Shown here: positions 1-7,245 of the stretch, piece by piece | Position numbering within the stretch: the first letter of the stretch is position 1 | How the letters are laid out: every line of letters begins with the position of its first letter | Source of the DNA: Paraburkholderia dinghuensis | Lineage (GTDB): Bacteria; Pseudomonadota; Gammaproteobacteria; Burkholderiales; Burkholderiaceae | Assembly (NCBI RefSeq): GCF_003837865.1 | Contig: NZ_RQIS01000002.1 | Location: forward strand, 62,001 to 126,000 | DNA length: 64,000 nucleotides | Reading direction: 5' to 3' | The notes under the pieces: generated by a model | Databases searched by the model: none | The model's input: the letters and a program-made list of their open reading frames with translations, nothing else | What the model was told of the DNA's origin: nothing | Position numbers and translations under genes: made by a program

Positions 1-536
1 ACATTGTGCGCCGCGCCAGCGCGATAGATGAGGTGCTTGAGGCCGGCGGCGACGCCGCGATCGAGGACGGCGCAGACATGATGCAGGCGGCTCTGGAAAT
101 CGTCGGACATGCGCCGATGCCGCTTGCGATCGATGCGGTAGGCGGAGAGGGCGTTTCGCGTCTCGCCGGGCTTCTCGCACCTGGGGGTACGGTTATCAAT
201 TACGGCATGCTGTCAGGTCAACCTATATCCATCGGTTGTGACCAGACGATTTTTCACAATATCAGCGTCAAGGGATTCTGGCTGGCGCAGAAGATGCTGT
301 ACATGTCCCGCGCCGAATCCGACGCGTTGATCCTCGATGCTGTCGATCTGTTGTCCAAGGGAGTTCTGCACGCCGAAATCGCGGGTACGTATTCGCTCGA
401 CGAAATCGGAAAAGCTATCGGTCGCGCTGAAGAAGCGGGGCGACATGGCAAGGTGTGTTTGCTGCCGAATGGTCCGATCGCCCGTGCGCAGCCTGGTAGC
501 CAGATGGCTCAACCAGCCATGGTCCAACTGCAATAA
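1..536 (+). CDS. Zinc-binding dehydrogenase-like MDR oxidoreductase, C-terminal part
   Basis: The reading frame is already open at the window edge, so only about 177 C-terminal residues are visible. They match the cofactor-binding and C-terminal half of medium-chain dehydrogenase/reductases of the quinone oxidoreductase or enoyl reductase type: a segment AIDAVGGEG, then a strand with GGTVINYGMLSG, and a tail ending in GRHGKVCLLPNG, the usual end of the last Rossmann strand. The catalytic half lies outside the window, so substrate and zinc content cannot be judged. The next gene starts 16 bases later on the same strand, suggesting one operon with the methyltransferase, hydroxylase and hydrolase. 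The assignment to the MDR superfamily is solid; a specific activity would be a guess. Confidence 0.75.
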   Translation, partial: IVRRASAIDEVLEAGGDAAIEDGADMMQAALEIVGHAPMPLAIDAVGGEGVSRLAGLLAPGGTVINYGMLSGQPISIGCDQTIFHNISVKGFWLAQKMLYMSRAESDALILDAVDLLSKGVLHAEIAGTYSLDEIGKAIGRAEEAGRHGKVCLLPNGPIARAQPGSQMAQPAMVQLQ

Positions 537-552
537 CTCCGGATGACGATTC

Positions 553-1113
553 ATGAACATCGCGTTTGTCTTCGTCTTTGTCGTATGGATTGGCTCAGAA
601 CTCGTGTTGTCATGGAGGATGCGAGCAGGAAAAGGGGAAAGTGGTCACCGGGATAGCCGGACCCTCGCCGTGATCTATGCCGCTACGGTTTCGGCAACCA
701 CGATCGCCACCGCGGTCGCGTTGTTTTCCGAATTTCCAATCTGGCGCATGCCAGAAACGCGATATTTCGGAATGTTGATCATTATTTCTGGAATGGCGCT
801 GAGAATATGGTCGATGATCATGCTAGGCCGGTTTTTTACCTACAACGTGGCGTTACGCGACGGTCATGAACTGATCAGATCAGGACCATACCGGGTGCTG
901 CGTCACCCCTCCTATACCGGACTGCTATTTTCGTTCTTCGGTTACGGAGTCGCACTGAACAACTGGATCAGTCTCGTTGCAGTGTTCATTCCGGTTTTCC
1001 TTGCATTCAGCAGGCGGATTGCGGTCGAAGAGACTGTACTGTCAGAGCACTTCGGCGATCTCTATACGGAATATAAGCGTCGCACATGGCGATTGATTCC
1101 GCTTGTTTATTGA
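553..1113 (+). CDS. Isoprenylcysteine carboxyl methyltransferase (ICMT) family membrane protein
   Basis: This 186-residue protein is strongly hydrophobic with about four to five membrane segments. It carries the signature of the ICMT/phospholipid methyltransferase family: RSGPYRVLRHPSYTG near residues 110-125, followed by EETVLSEHFGDLYTEYK near the C-terminus. These segments bind S-adenosylmethionine in characterised members. Bacterial homologues methylate lipids or carboxyl groups of small hydrophobic molecules; the substrate here is unknown. It sits between a reductase and a fatty-acid hydroxylase on the same strand with very short gaps, so a joint role in modifying a lipid-like compound is an inference. 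Base composition looks less GC-rich than the rest of the window. The start is an ATG preceded by GGATGA. Confidence 0.8.
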   Translation: MNIAFVFVFVVWIGSELVLSWRMRAGKGESGHRDSRTLAVIYAATVSATTIATAVALFSEFPIWRMPETRYFGMLIIISGMALRIWSMIMLGRFFTYNVALRDGHELIRSGPYRVLRHPSYTGLLFSFFGYGVALNNWISLVAVFIPVFLAFSRRIAVEETVLSEHFGDLYTEYKRRTWRLIPLVY

Positions 1114-1146
1114 TTGTCGCGGTTCATGTTCCACGAGGTTAATACC

Positions 1147-1950
1147 ATGAATTATCTCGAAAGTTTGCGGGAAATAATCTTCCCGGCAAAAATATTCGGC
1201 GCGGAAGCGCTTGGCGCTCTAGGCTGGATCCTGCTAGGGCAGATATTGATAATGATAATAATGAATTACGTCGCGCAAAGCAGAATTTTCAGGAGTGGGC
1301 GCATCTTCGACGTACCGATTCCCGCAAGACAACGTAGACGTGAATTCATCCATTCGTGGCATGTGTTTCTGGATTCCATCGTCCTTTATATATTTCTGTA
1401 TACCGGACTGTTGCGGCCATCCGTATTTACGTGGCCGGATACGCTGATAACTTTCCTGATATTTGTTGTCTGGGTTGAAGTTTATTTCTACTGCGTTCAT
1501 TGGGCCATGCATTCCTTCAAGTGGCTCAGGCCGATTCACCGCGAACATCACCGCTCTGTAGTCAACACGCCCTATAGCGGTTTTGCGTCATCCATGTCCG
1601 AAAAAGTGGTTTTGCTGTCACTTGCTACATGCTTCATGGCAGCCCTGTCGTGGTTCATGAACATCACCATGTCAGGAATAGCAGCGTTTTATGCTTACTA
1701 CTACGTCATCGTGATCGGAGGGCACTGCAATACTGAATTCCCTTTCATTTCAAGAACGATGCAAAGGCTTGGCCTCGCCACGCCGAGCGTCCATGCCCTT
1801 CACCACGCACGATTCAATGTCAATTACGGATTTTCCTTCGTGTTTCTCGATCGTCTGTTTGGGACCTACACCAGCGAAACCGACACATTGCGCGACCGGG
1901 CCCTTGCAGGCAACGGTTATCAGAGCCTGAAACGCCCGAAGGGTGTCTGA
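1147..1950 (+). CDS. Sterol desaturase / fatty acid hydroxylase family protein
   Basis: The 267-residue membrane protein has the histidine clusters of the fatty acid hydroxylase superfamily, non-haem di-iron enzymes that hydroxylate or desaturate lipid chains: HWAMH (residues 118-122), HREHH (131-135) and a late HALHH, with hydrophobic segments around residues 25-40, 70-90 and 100-115. The open frame extends upstream to a TTG at 1114, but the ATG used here has GAGG eight bases before it and gives the usual N-terminal membrane helix. It follows the ICMT-like methyltransferase after 33 bases and precedes an alpha/beta hydrolase. The DNA is noticeably AT-richer than the chromosome around it, which fits acquisition by transfer. 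The substrate cannot be named. Confidence 0.85.
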   Translation: MNYLESLREIIFPAKIFGAEALGALGWILLGQILIMIIMNYVAQSRIFRSGRIFDVPIPARQRRREFIHSWHVFLDSIVLYIFLYTGLLRPSVFTWPDTLITFLIFVVWVEVYFYCVHWAMHSFKWLRPIHREHHRSVVNTPYSGFASSMSEKVVLLSLATCFMAALSWFMNITMSGIAAFYAYYYVIVIGGHCNTEFPFISRTMQRLGLATPSVHALHHARFNVNYGFSFVFLDRLFGTYTSETDTLRDRALAGNGYQSLKRPKGV

Positions 1951-2041
1951 GCACTAACACGACTATCCATAACGCCTGTCCGTCAAACCCGCAGATACGA
2001 GACCGGAACTCGACAGCCCGCCATAAGGAGATACCACACTC

Positions 2042-2905
2042 ATGCGATTCATTCGCCCAGCCGACGCCGCGAAACTATTCCTGCAGCCGCGACGCAAGGC
2101 AGGCACATCCGACGCCCCCCCCTTTCCCCAGGCAGAAAGAATCGATCTTGAGTTCCTGGACAAGAAACTGGTGCTATGGCGTGCAGGCGCGGGGCCGGTG
2201 GTATTGATGGTACATGGCTGGCAAGGGACAGCCGCGGACATGCAACCTTTCGTTGCGCCGCTGCTCGACGCAGGGCTCTCTGTCGCGGCGATAGACCTGC
2301 CAGCTCATGGTGCGTCCGAGGGCACGACCGTATCACTGAATGAATGCGTTCATGCAGTGCGCCACGTACTGGAACATGTTGGCGCCATCCATGCCGTCAT
2401 TGCTCATTCGGCAGGCTGCCCGGTGATCGTGGAGGTACTGAAAACCGGGTGCTCTGCAAAGGCTGCCGTGTTAATCAGTCCGCTGGCACGCTATCTGGAC
2501 ATAGCGCTGCAATTCGGAATGGTCGCGGGACTCGGGCGCCACGGCGCAATGCAGATGATCGGTGAACTGCGCGCGCTGGGTGCCGATGTAGGCGCTCTTA
2601 ACGCGCCAGAGGCTGCGAAATCGCTCGATGTGCCTGCCCTGATTATCCATTCCGACGACGACCGGACGCTTTCGCCCACTTACGGGAAGGAAATTGCGGA
2701 CGCGTGGCCCGATGCAAGGTTCATGCAGGTTCATGGACTCGGGCATCAAAAGATTCTGGAGGCGACCCATGTGGTGGATGCCGTAACTTCGTTCATTGTC
2801 GCGCCAGCGCTGGGGTTTCCTGAGCATCCCAAACTTGACAGCCACTCAGGAATGACTGACCGCGCATCGCAACAGGTATGGGGTGAAAGAGCAGGGGGGC
2901 AGTAG
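2042..2905 (+). CDS. Alpha/beta hydrolase
   Basis: A 287-residue cytosolic alpha/beta hydrolase. Visible elements are the oxyanion-hole motif HGW (residues 58-60), the nucleophile elbow AHSAG with Ser123, an acid in SDDDRTLSP (around Asp206) and the catalytic His235 in GLGHQKI. This order and spacing is that of esterases, lipases and lactonases of the fold. An AAGGAG stands 11 bases before the ATG. It is the last gene of the co-directional run and probably acts on the same compound as the hydroxylase and methyltransferase, an inference from position only. The C-terminal 20 residues run up to the degraded transposase tail, so the original C-terminus may have been changed by that insertion. Confidence 0.85.
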   Translation: MRFIRPADAAKLFLQPRRKAGTSDAPPFPQAERIDLEFLDKKLVLWRAGAGPVVLMVHGWQGTAADMQPFVAPLLDAGLSVAAIDLPAHGASEGTTVSLNECVHAVRHVLEHVGAIHAVIAHSAGCPVIVEVLKTGCSAKAAVLISPLARYLDIALQFGMVAGLGRHGAMQMIGELRALGADVGALNAPEAAKSLDVPALIIHSDDDRTLSPTYGKEIADAWPDARFMQVHGLGHQKILEATHVVDAVTSFIVAPALGFPEHPKLDSHSGMTDRASQQVWGERAGGQ

Positions 2906-2959
2906 CCGGTGCGTAAGGCTTTCGTTCGCTTCTGCGACAAGCTGCGCGAAGGCGGAAAG

Positions 2960-3160
2960 ATGTATTTCAACAGCCTGCTGGGGTCGCAAACACAAGTCGT
3001 CAACCAGGCGCGCACAGATAACGGCAGCCGCCAGGAAAAGCAACGCGCGTGAATGTCGAGACGACGCTCGAAGCGAATGCGCAGTTTGCCGAAACCCGCA
3101 AACCAGGCATGCGTGCGCTCGACTACCCAGCGATGCCGGCCTCTACACCGTCGCCTCATC
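2960..3160 (-). pseudogene. IS5-family transposase C-terminal remnant, frameshifted
   Basis: On the minus strand the translation contains RWVVERTHAWFAGFGKLRIR, then RFERRLDIHA, the highly conserved C-terminal block of IS5-family DDE transposases that carries the catalytic Glu in the VERT motif. Near 3043 the match jumps frame and continues as LFLAAAVICARLVDDLC, the expected last helix. One frameshift therefore splits even this short piece. The N-terminal two thirds, both catalytic aspartates and recognisable terminal inverted repeats are absent. It is a dead relic, evidence that an insertion and later deletion happened between the hydrolase and the amidohydrolase. Exact ends cannot be set by eye. 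Confidence 0.75.
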
Positions 3161-3265
3161 CGAATCCGGATTTCGGCATACTTCTCTGCGGATTCGTTGC
3201 TCGTTACGCCTCGTCGTTTTCGGTCTCCGACTATCGGCGGGGTGGCCTATGTTCAAGGGGGCGTC

Positions 3266-4732
3266 ATGTCCTGGCGGAAATATGGCGGAACCACGGCGAT
3301 CAGTTCATCCCAATGGTGCCTATGCGCCCAGTCGCAGGCGCAGTACGCGAATCGACGCATCAGTGCCGACCTGTCTCGCCGCGGATTCGTCACCGGCATG
3401 GCAGTTTCGATGTTGAGCCTCATATTGCCGGGTCTCAGCAAGGCTCAAAGTGGCGGTCCGCCTGGCGCGCCCGCACGTCCCGTCCTGTTCACGAACTTCA
3501 GGCTTTTCGACGGCAAGTCGTCCACGCTGCGCGATGGACTGTCCATGTCCATCGACGGAAACCGGATCGGCCACATCGGGACCGGCCCCGCGGCTTCGAC
3601 CGACGCAACGCTCACCATCGACTGCGGCGGCCGAGTCATCATGCCCGGCCTCATCGACATGCACTGGCATGCGCTGCTGGCGGCGCTTCCGGTCCAGACC
3701 GTCCTCCAGGCGGACATGGGCCTCGTCTATCTTGCGGCGAGCGCCGAAGCCGAGCGAACGTTGCTGCGAGGCTTCACGACGATCCGCGACGTGGGTGGGC
3801 CCGCGTTCGTTCTCCAGCAGGCGATCGACGGCGGCATGATCTCCGGCCCACGCATCTATCCATCCGGTCCGATGATCACCACGACTGGCGGGCACGGCGA
3901 TTTCCGCGCGCTCGCGGACGTTCCGCGAACCGGCGGCCAGCTCAGCAGACTCGAAAAGGAAGGCGGCTTTGCGATCGCCGATACGGAAGACGAAGTCCGG
4001 CTTCGCGTGCGCGAACAGTTCCTGCAAGGGGCCACTCAGGTCAAGCTGGTTGGATGCGGGGGCGTATCCACGCCGCGCAGCCCGCTCGATATGCTGACTT
4101 TCACCGAGCCCCAATTGCGCGCCGCGGTCGAGACGGCGTCGGATTGGGGCAGCTACGTCCTCGTGCATGCGTACACGCCGGAGGCGGTTCAACGTTCCGT
4201 TTCTGCCGGCGCCCAGTGCGTCGAACATGGGCATCTGATGGACGACAAGACCGCTGCCTTGTTGGCGAAAAACGGAACGTGGCTCAGTACCCAGCCATTC
4301 GTCAACGAAAACGATGCAGGCGAGCTGACGGGGACAAGCCTCGAAAAATTCCGGGAAGTCATTGCGGGTACGGACACTATGTTCAAGCTCGCGCGCAAGC
4401 ACGGCGTCAAAACGGCCTTCGGGACGGACCTTATTTTTTCACCGGCGCTGGCCCAACGTCAGGGCGTCATGCTGACCCACATGGCCCGCTGGTATTCGTC
4501 GGGCGAGGTGCTGAAAATGGCGACCGCCATTAACGGGCAGCTACTTTCCCTCTCGGGCAAGCGCAATCCGTATCCGGGCAAACTGGGCGTTCTGGAAGAG
4601 GATGCGTACGCGGATCTATTACTCGTCGATGGCAATCCGCTCGACAATCTCGACCTGCTCGCCAGTCCCGACAAAAACCTGCGGATAGTCATGAAGGACG
4701 GACGGTTCTACAAAAACACGCTAGCGGTGTAA
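3266..4732 (+). CDS. Tat-exported metal-dependent amidohydrolase
   Basis: This protein of about 488 residues belongs to the amidohydrolase superfamily, binuclear metal hydrolases of the imidazolonepropionase/Xaa-Pro dipeptidase type. The metal site is visible: DMHWH (His133, His135), a candidate carboxylated lysine in TQVKLVG, two later histidines in VLVHAYTP and CVEHGHL, and the Asp in FGTDLIF. A twin-arginine signal LSRRGFVTG followed by a hydrophobic stretch and AQS lies at residues 36-62, so export to the periplasm is likely. The ATG chosen has AAGGGGG just upstream, but leaves about 35 unusual residues before the Tat motif. The transposase relic lies directly upstream, so the native start may have been altered. 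Confidence 0.8.
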   Translation: MSWRKYGGTTAISSSQWCLCAQSQAQYANRRISADLSRRGFVTGMAVSMLSLILPGLSKAQSGGPPGAPARPVLFTNFRLFDGKSSTLRDGLSMSIDGNRIGHIGTGPAASTDATLTIDCGGRVIMPGLIDMHWHALLAALPVQTVLQADMGLVYLAASAEAERTLLRGFTTIRDVGGPAFVLQQAIDGGMISGPRIYPSGPMITTTGGHGDFRALADVPRTGGQLSRLEKEGGFAIADTEDEVRLRVREQFLQGATQVKLVGCGGVSTPRSPLDMLTFTEPQLRAAVETASDWGSYVLVHAYTPEAVQRSVSAGAQCVEHGHLMDDKTAALLAKNGTWLSTQPFVNENDAGELTGTSLEKFREVIAGTDTMFKLARKHGVKTAFGTDLIFSPALAQRQGVMLTHMARWYSSGEVLKMATAINGQLLSLSGKRNPYPGKLGVLEEDAYADLLLVDGNPLDNLDLLASPDKNLRIVMKDGRFYKNTLAV

Positions 4733-5370
4733 CGCCTGGTTGCCTCGCGAACGCGATCGCTGGCACATTGCGTGCGCAGCACGTCGCGCGGATTTGCTCT
4801 GATCAATCCGCGTCGCAAGCGGAGGAAATGAGCCACGATTCGTCCGTGGATGTGACACCGTATTTCCGCACATTCAATGCAAATGCGAATCTGCAGGGAC
4901 GGGAGCCTGGTCTGCTCGTTTGGCCCGCTTTGGCCCGCCCTCGACGCGCGAGCTGCGTTGGGTGACGGACCCGGCAGTTCCGCCCGGCGCGCCGATCCAT
5001 CAGGTATGGAACGCGAAGGCGTAGTGTTTCGGTGTTGCAGGCGTGCGGTTCGGGAACGACTGGCCGTGTCCGGTCGTCGAAGCACTGGTGCGTCCGCCGG
5101 CGCACTCGAAGCGTTGGCAAAGGCAGGAAAACTGGCGGGCGAACAAGGTTGCCGCACGCATTCGCGTCGATCCGAAGCGGCGAGTACGCGTTTCATCCGC
5201 GTGACTTATCTCCGGATTATCGTGCGCGGCGCGTCTCGTAACGGGACACAGCGCGGGACACAGCGCCCCGCGAGCGGCGGCATTAATATTGCGCATGGAG
5301 GGCAGCCCGCGACGGCGTTAGCGCACGGCGCGGCTACCCACACAGTCGGAACAGCTTTCAAGCGAACACA
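4733..5370. other. Intergenic region without a recognisable gene
   Basis: About 640 bases between the amidohydrolase and a response regulator. Open frames exist on both strands because of the high GC content, but none has a convincing ribosome-binding site, family motif or sensible composition. A short direct repeat of GCGGGACACAGCG-like sequence occurs near 5242-5265. It may be a decayed gene next to the insertion relic. Confidence 0.5.
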
Positions 5371-5778
5371 ATGAACGCAGTACTCAAACTCGACCGGGCG
5401 ACGATCGTCCTTGTCGAAGACGACCCGCAAAGCCGGGCGTCACTCACTTCGCTGCTCGAATCGGAGGGGGCGCGCGTCGTGGCAGTGGGAGATGCCGAAA
5501 CCGGCGTCGAAGCGGCGCTCGAATTACTTCCCGATGCCGTGGTTTGCGATCTCGATCTGCCGGAGATGGACGGCTTCTATTTGATCCAGCGTCTGCGCGA
5601 CCACGAAATCCGCAGCGATCACTCGCCGGCCGTCGCGGTCGCACTCACCGGACACACCGACGAAAGCTGGCGTCTGCGCAGCATCGGCGAAGGTTTTCAT
5701 TACTTCATGACGAAACCCGCACGGCCCGACGAACTCGTGGCACTGCTGAGCGGCGCGATCGACGCGCGGCACGCGTAG
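5371..5778 (+). CDS. Single-domain response regulator (CheY-like)
   Basis: The 135-residue protein is a receiver domain alone, with no output domain. It shows the acidic pair in VEDD (residues 15-18), the phospho-acceptor Asp60 in VVCDLDLPEMDG, the conserved Thr in ALTGH and the Lys in MTKPARP. Such proteins relay phosphate or act through protein contacts. No histidine kinase is adjacent: the downstream gene is convergent and encodes a Fur-family regulator. The partner could be a kinase elsewhere, including the hybrid kinase 5 kb to the right, but nothing here shows it. The start is the first ATG after a non-coding stretch. Confidence 0.85.
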   Translation: MNAVLKLDRATIVLVEDDPQSRASLTSLLESEGARVVAVGDAETGVEAALELLPDAVVCDLDLPEMDGFYLIQRLRDHEIRSDHSPAVAVALTGHTDESWRLRSIGEGFHYFMTKPARPDELVALLSGAIDARHA

Positions 5779-5836
5779 GCACCAGCGTGAGGGAATCGTG
5801 GCGCGTCGCGTCGCGCGAACGCGTGCGGTCGGGGCG

Positions 5837-6427
5837 TCAGGACTGCGCGGCGGCTTCTGCCGGTGACGGCTGAGCGGCCTGGCATTGCGCACAGACCCCC
5901 TTGAGTTCGATCCCGTCGCCCGAAAGCCGGTAACCGGCCGCCTCGATCTGCGCGACGAGCGCCTGACGCAGCTTCGGCTCGTGCAGTTCGGTGACGTTGC
6001 CGCATTGCTGGCACACGACGAGAATGCCGTGCTGGCACTGCGTGAGATCGTGACAGACGGCAAACGCGTTGATCGACTCGATGCGATGAATGAGTCCGGC
6101 TGACAGCAGAAAGTCGAGCGCGCGATAGACCGTGGGGGGCGCCGACCCGGGATGGATCTGGCGCATTTCGTCGAGCAGCGAATAGGCCTTGGTCGCCCGT
6201 CCCGACGTGAGCAGCAATTCCAGCACTTTGCGGCGGATCGGCGTGAGCTTTTCGCCGCGTTCGCGGCAATAGGCCTCCGCCATTTCGAGCGCGGCATCCA
6301 GCGACGCGGGCGAAGCAGGCGAAGTGCGCAACACGGCCTGCACGTTCGCGTGGGTATGCGCGTGATCGTCGTCGTGATGGTGATCGTGCGGGGTCGCCGT
6401 TTCCGGGGACGGTTTTGCTGTCTTCAT
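5837..6427 (-). CDS. Fur-family metalloregulator, Zur-like
   Basis: A 196-residue repressor of the Fur family. After a histidine/aspartate-rich leader (HDHHHDDDHAHTH, residues 14-26) comes a winged helix with KLTPIRRKVLELLL and PPTVYRALDFLLSAGLIHR, then the dimerisation domain with cysteine pairs in CQQCGNV and near the C-terminus CAQCQ, which form the structural zinc site. The His-rich leader and the sequence style fit Zur, the zinc uptake regulator, better than iron-sensing Fur. No zinc transporter or COG0523 GTPase lies beside it, so the zinc call rests on the protein. It ends convergently with the response regulator. Confidence 0.8.
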   Translation of the reverse strand: MKTAKPSPETATPHDHHHDDDHAHTHANVQAVLRTSPASPASLDAALEMAEAYCRERGEKLTPIRRKVLELLLTSGRATKAYSLLDEMRQIHPGSAPPTVYRALDFLLSAGLIHRIESINAFAVCHDLTQCQHGILVVCQQCGNVTELHEPKLRQALVAQIEAAGYRLSGDGIELKGVCAQCQAAQPSPAEAAAQS

Positions 6428-6486
6428 CCTGCGATTATACGGGGCGCGTCGGCGACGCGCCCGGCCCCCTTTTTACCGGAGATCGA

Positions 6487-7113
6487 TCAGGTGAGGGGCA
6501 GATCGATGTACTTGCGAAAGCCCGGGCGTTCCGCGAGACGCTGATACCAGCGCTCCAGATTCGGCAGCGCCGGACGCTCGATGCCTTGCAGGCCGAACCA
6601 GCGCCTCGCCAGCGAGCCGATCACGATGTCGGCGAGCGAAAATCGCTCGTTTTCGAGGAAGAAGCGGCCTTGCAGATGGCGGTCGAGCCGCTTCCACAAC
6701 GGGGTGAGGGTGTCGAGGTCGGTGGCGAGCTTCGCCATGTCACGCTGATCGGCGGGGGTGCGCACGAGCGCGTGGAAAACTGGACGCTCGGCGGGCGCGA
6801 GCGTGCCGAGCGTCCAGTCGAGCCAGCGTTCGATCAGCGCACGCACCTTGGGGTCGATGGGGTAGAGCAGGCTCGACGGGCCGTATTCCATCGCCAGGTA
6901 ACGCAGGATGGCGTTCGATTCCCACAGCGTGAAAGTGCCGTCGACGAGCGTCGGTATCTTCCCGTTGGGGTTCATGGCGAGGAAGGACGGTTCGTCGAGC
7001 CGGCCGTATTGCCCGCCTGCGTCGACGCGCTCGAACGGCAGCACCAGTTCGTCGCAGCACCACATGACTTTCTGGACGTTGACCGAATTGGCGCGTCCCC
7101 AGATCGTGATCAT
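6487..7113 (-). CDS. Glutathione S-transferase
   Basis: The protein of 208 residues has the thioredoxin-like N-terminal domain of GSTs, with the conserved cis-proline region NPNGKIPTLVDG and the glutathione gamma-glutamyl contact WESNAILRYL, followed by an all-helical C-terminal domain containing the N-capping motif region FSLADIVIG. The start MITIWGRANSVNVQK is typical of the family. The ATG used has AAGGAG ten bases upstream; a GTG three codons earlier would sit too close to it. It is transcribed alone toward the Zur-like gene. The substrate is not predictable. Confidence 0.88.
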   Translation of the reverse strand: MITIWGRANSVNVQKVMWCCDELVLPFERVDAGGQYGRLDEPSFLAMNPNGKIPTLVDGTFTLWESNAILRYLAMEYGPSSLLYPIDPKVRALIERWLDWTLGTLAPAERPVFHALVRTPADQRDMAKLATDLDTLTPLWKRLDRHLQGRFFLENERFSLADIVIGSLARRWFGLQGIERPALPNLERWYQRLAERPGFRKYIDLPLT

Positions 7114-7245
7114 CGGATGCACTCTCCTTGAAGTGAAAAAGGGCGGTCGGGCGACACGATCCGCGATCCGTCGCGACTATTACCGGACCCTCCATCTCGT
7201 AGAATAGCCGCTGCCCCCCGGAACGCTAATCGACGAGATCCGCCC

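Noticed and set aside
4877..5374. A 165-codon frame before the response regulator
   Set aside because: No family similarity, no ribosome-binding site, and Arg/Ala/Gly-biased composition typical of chance frames in GC-rich DNA.
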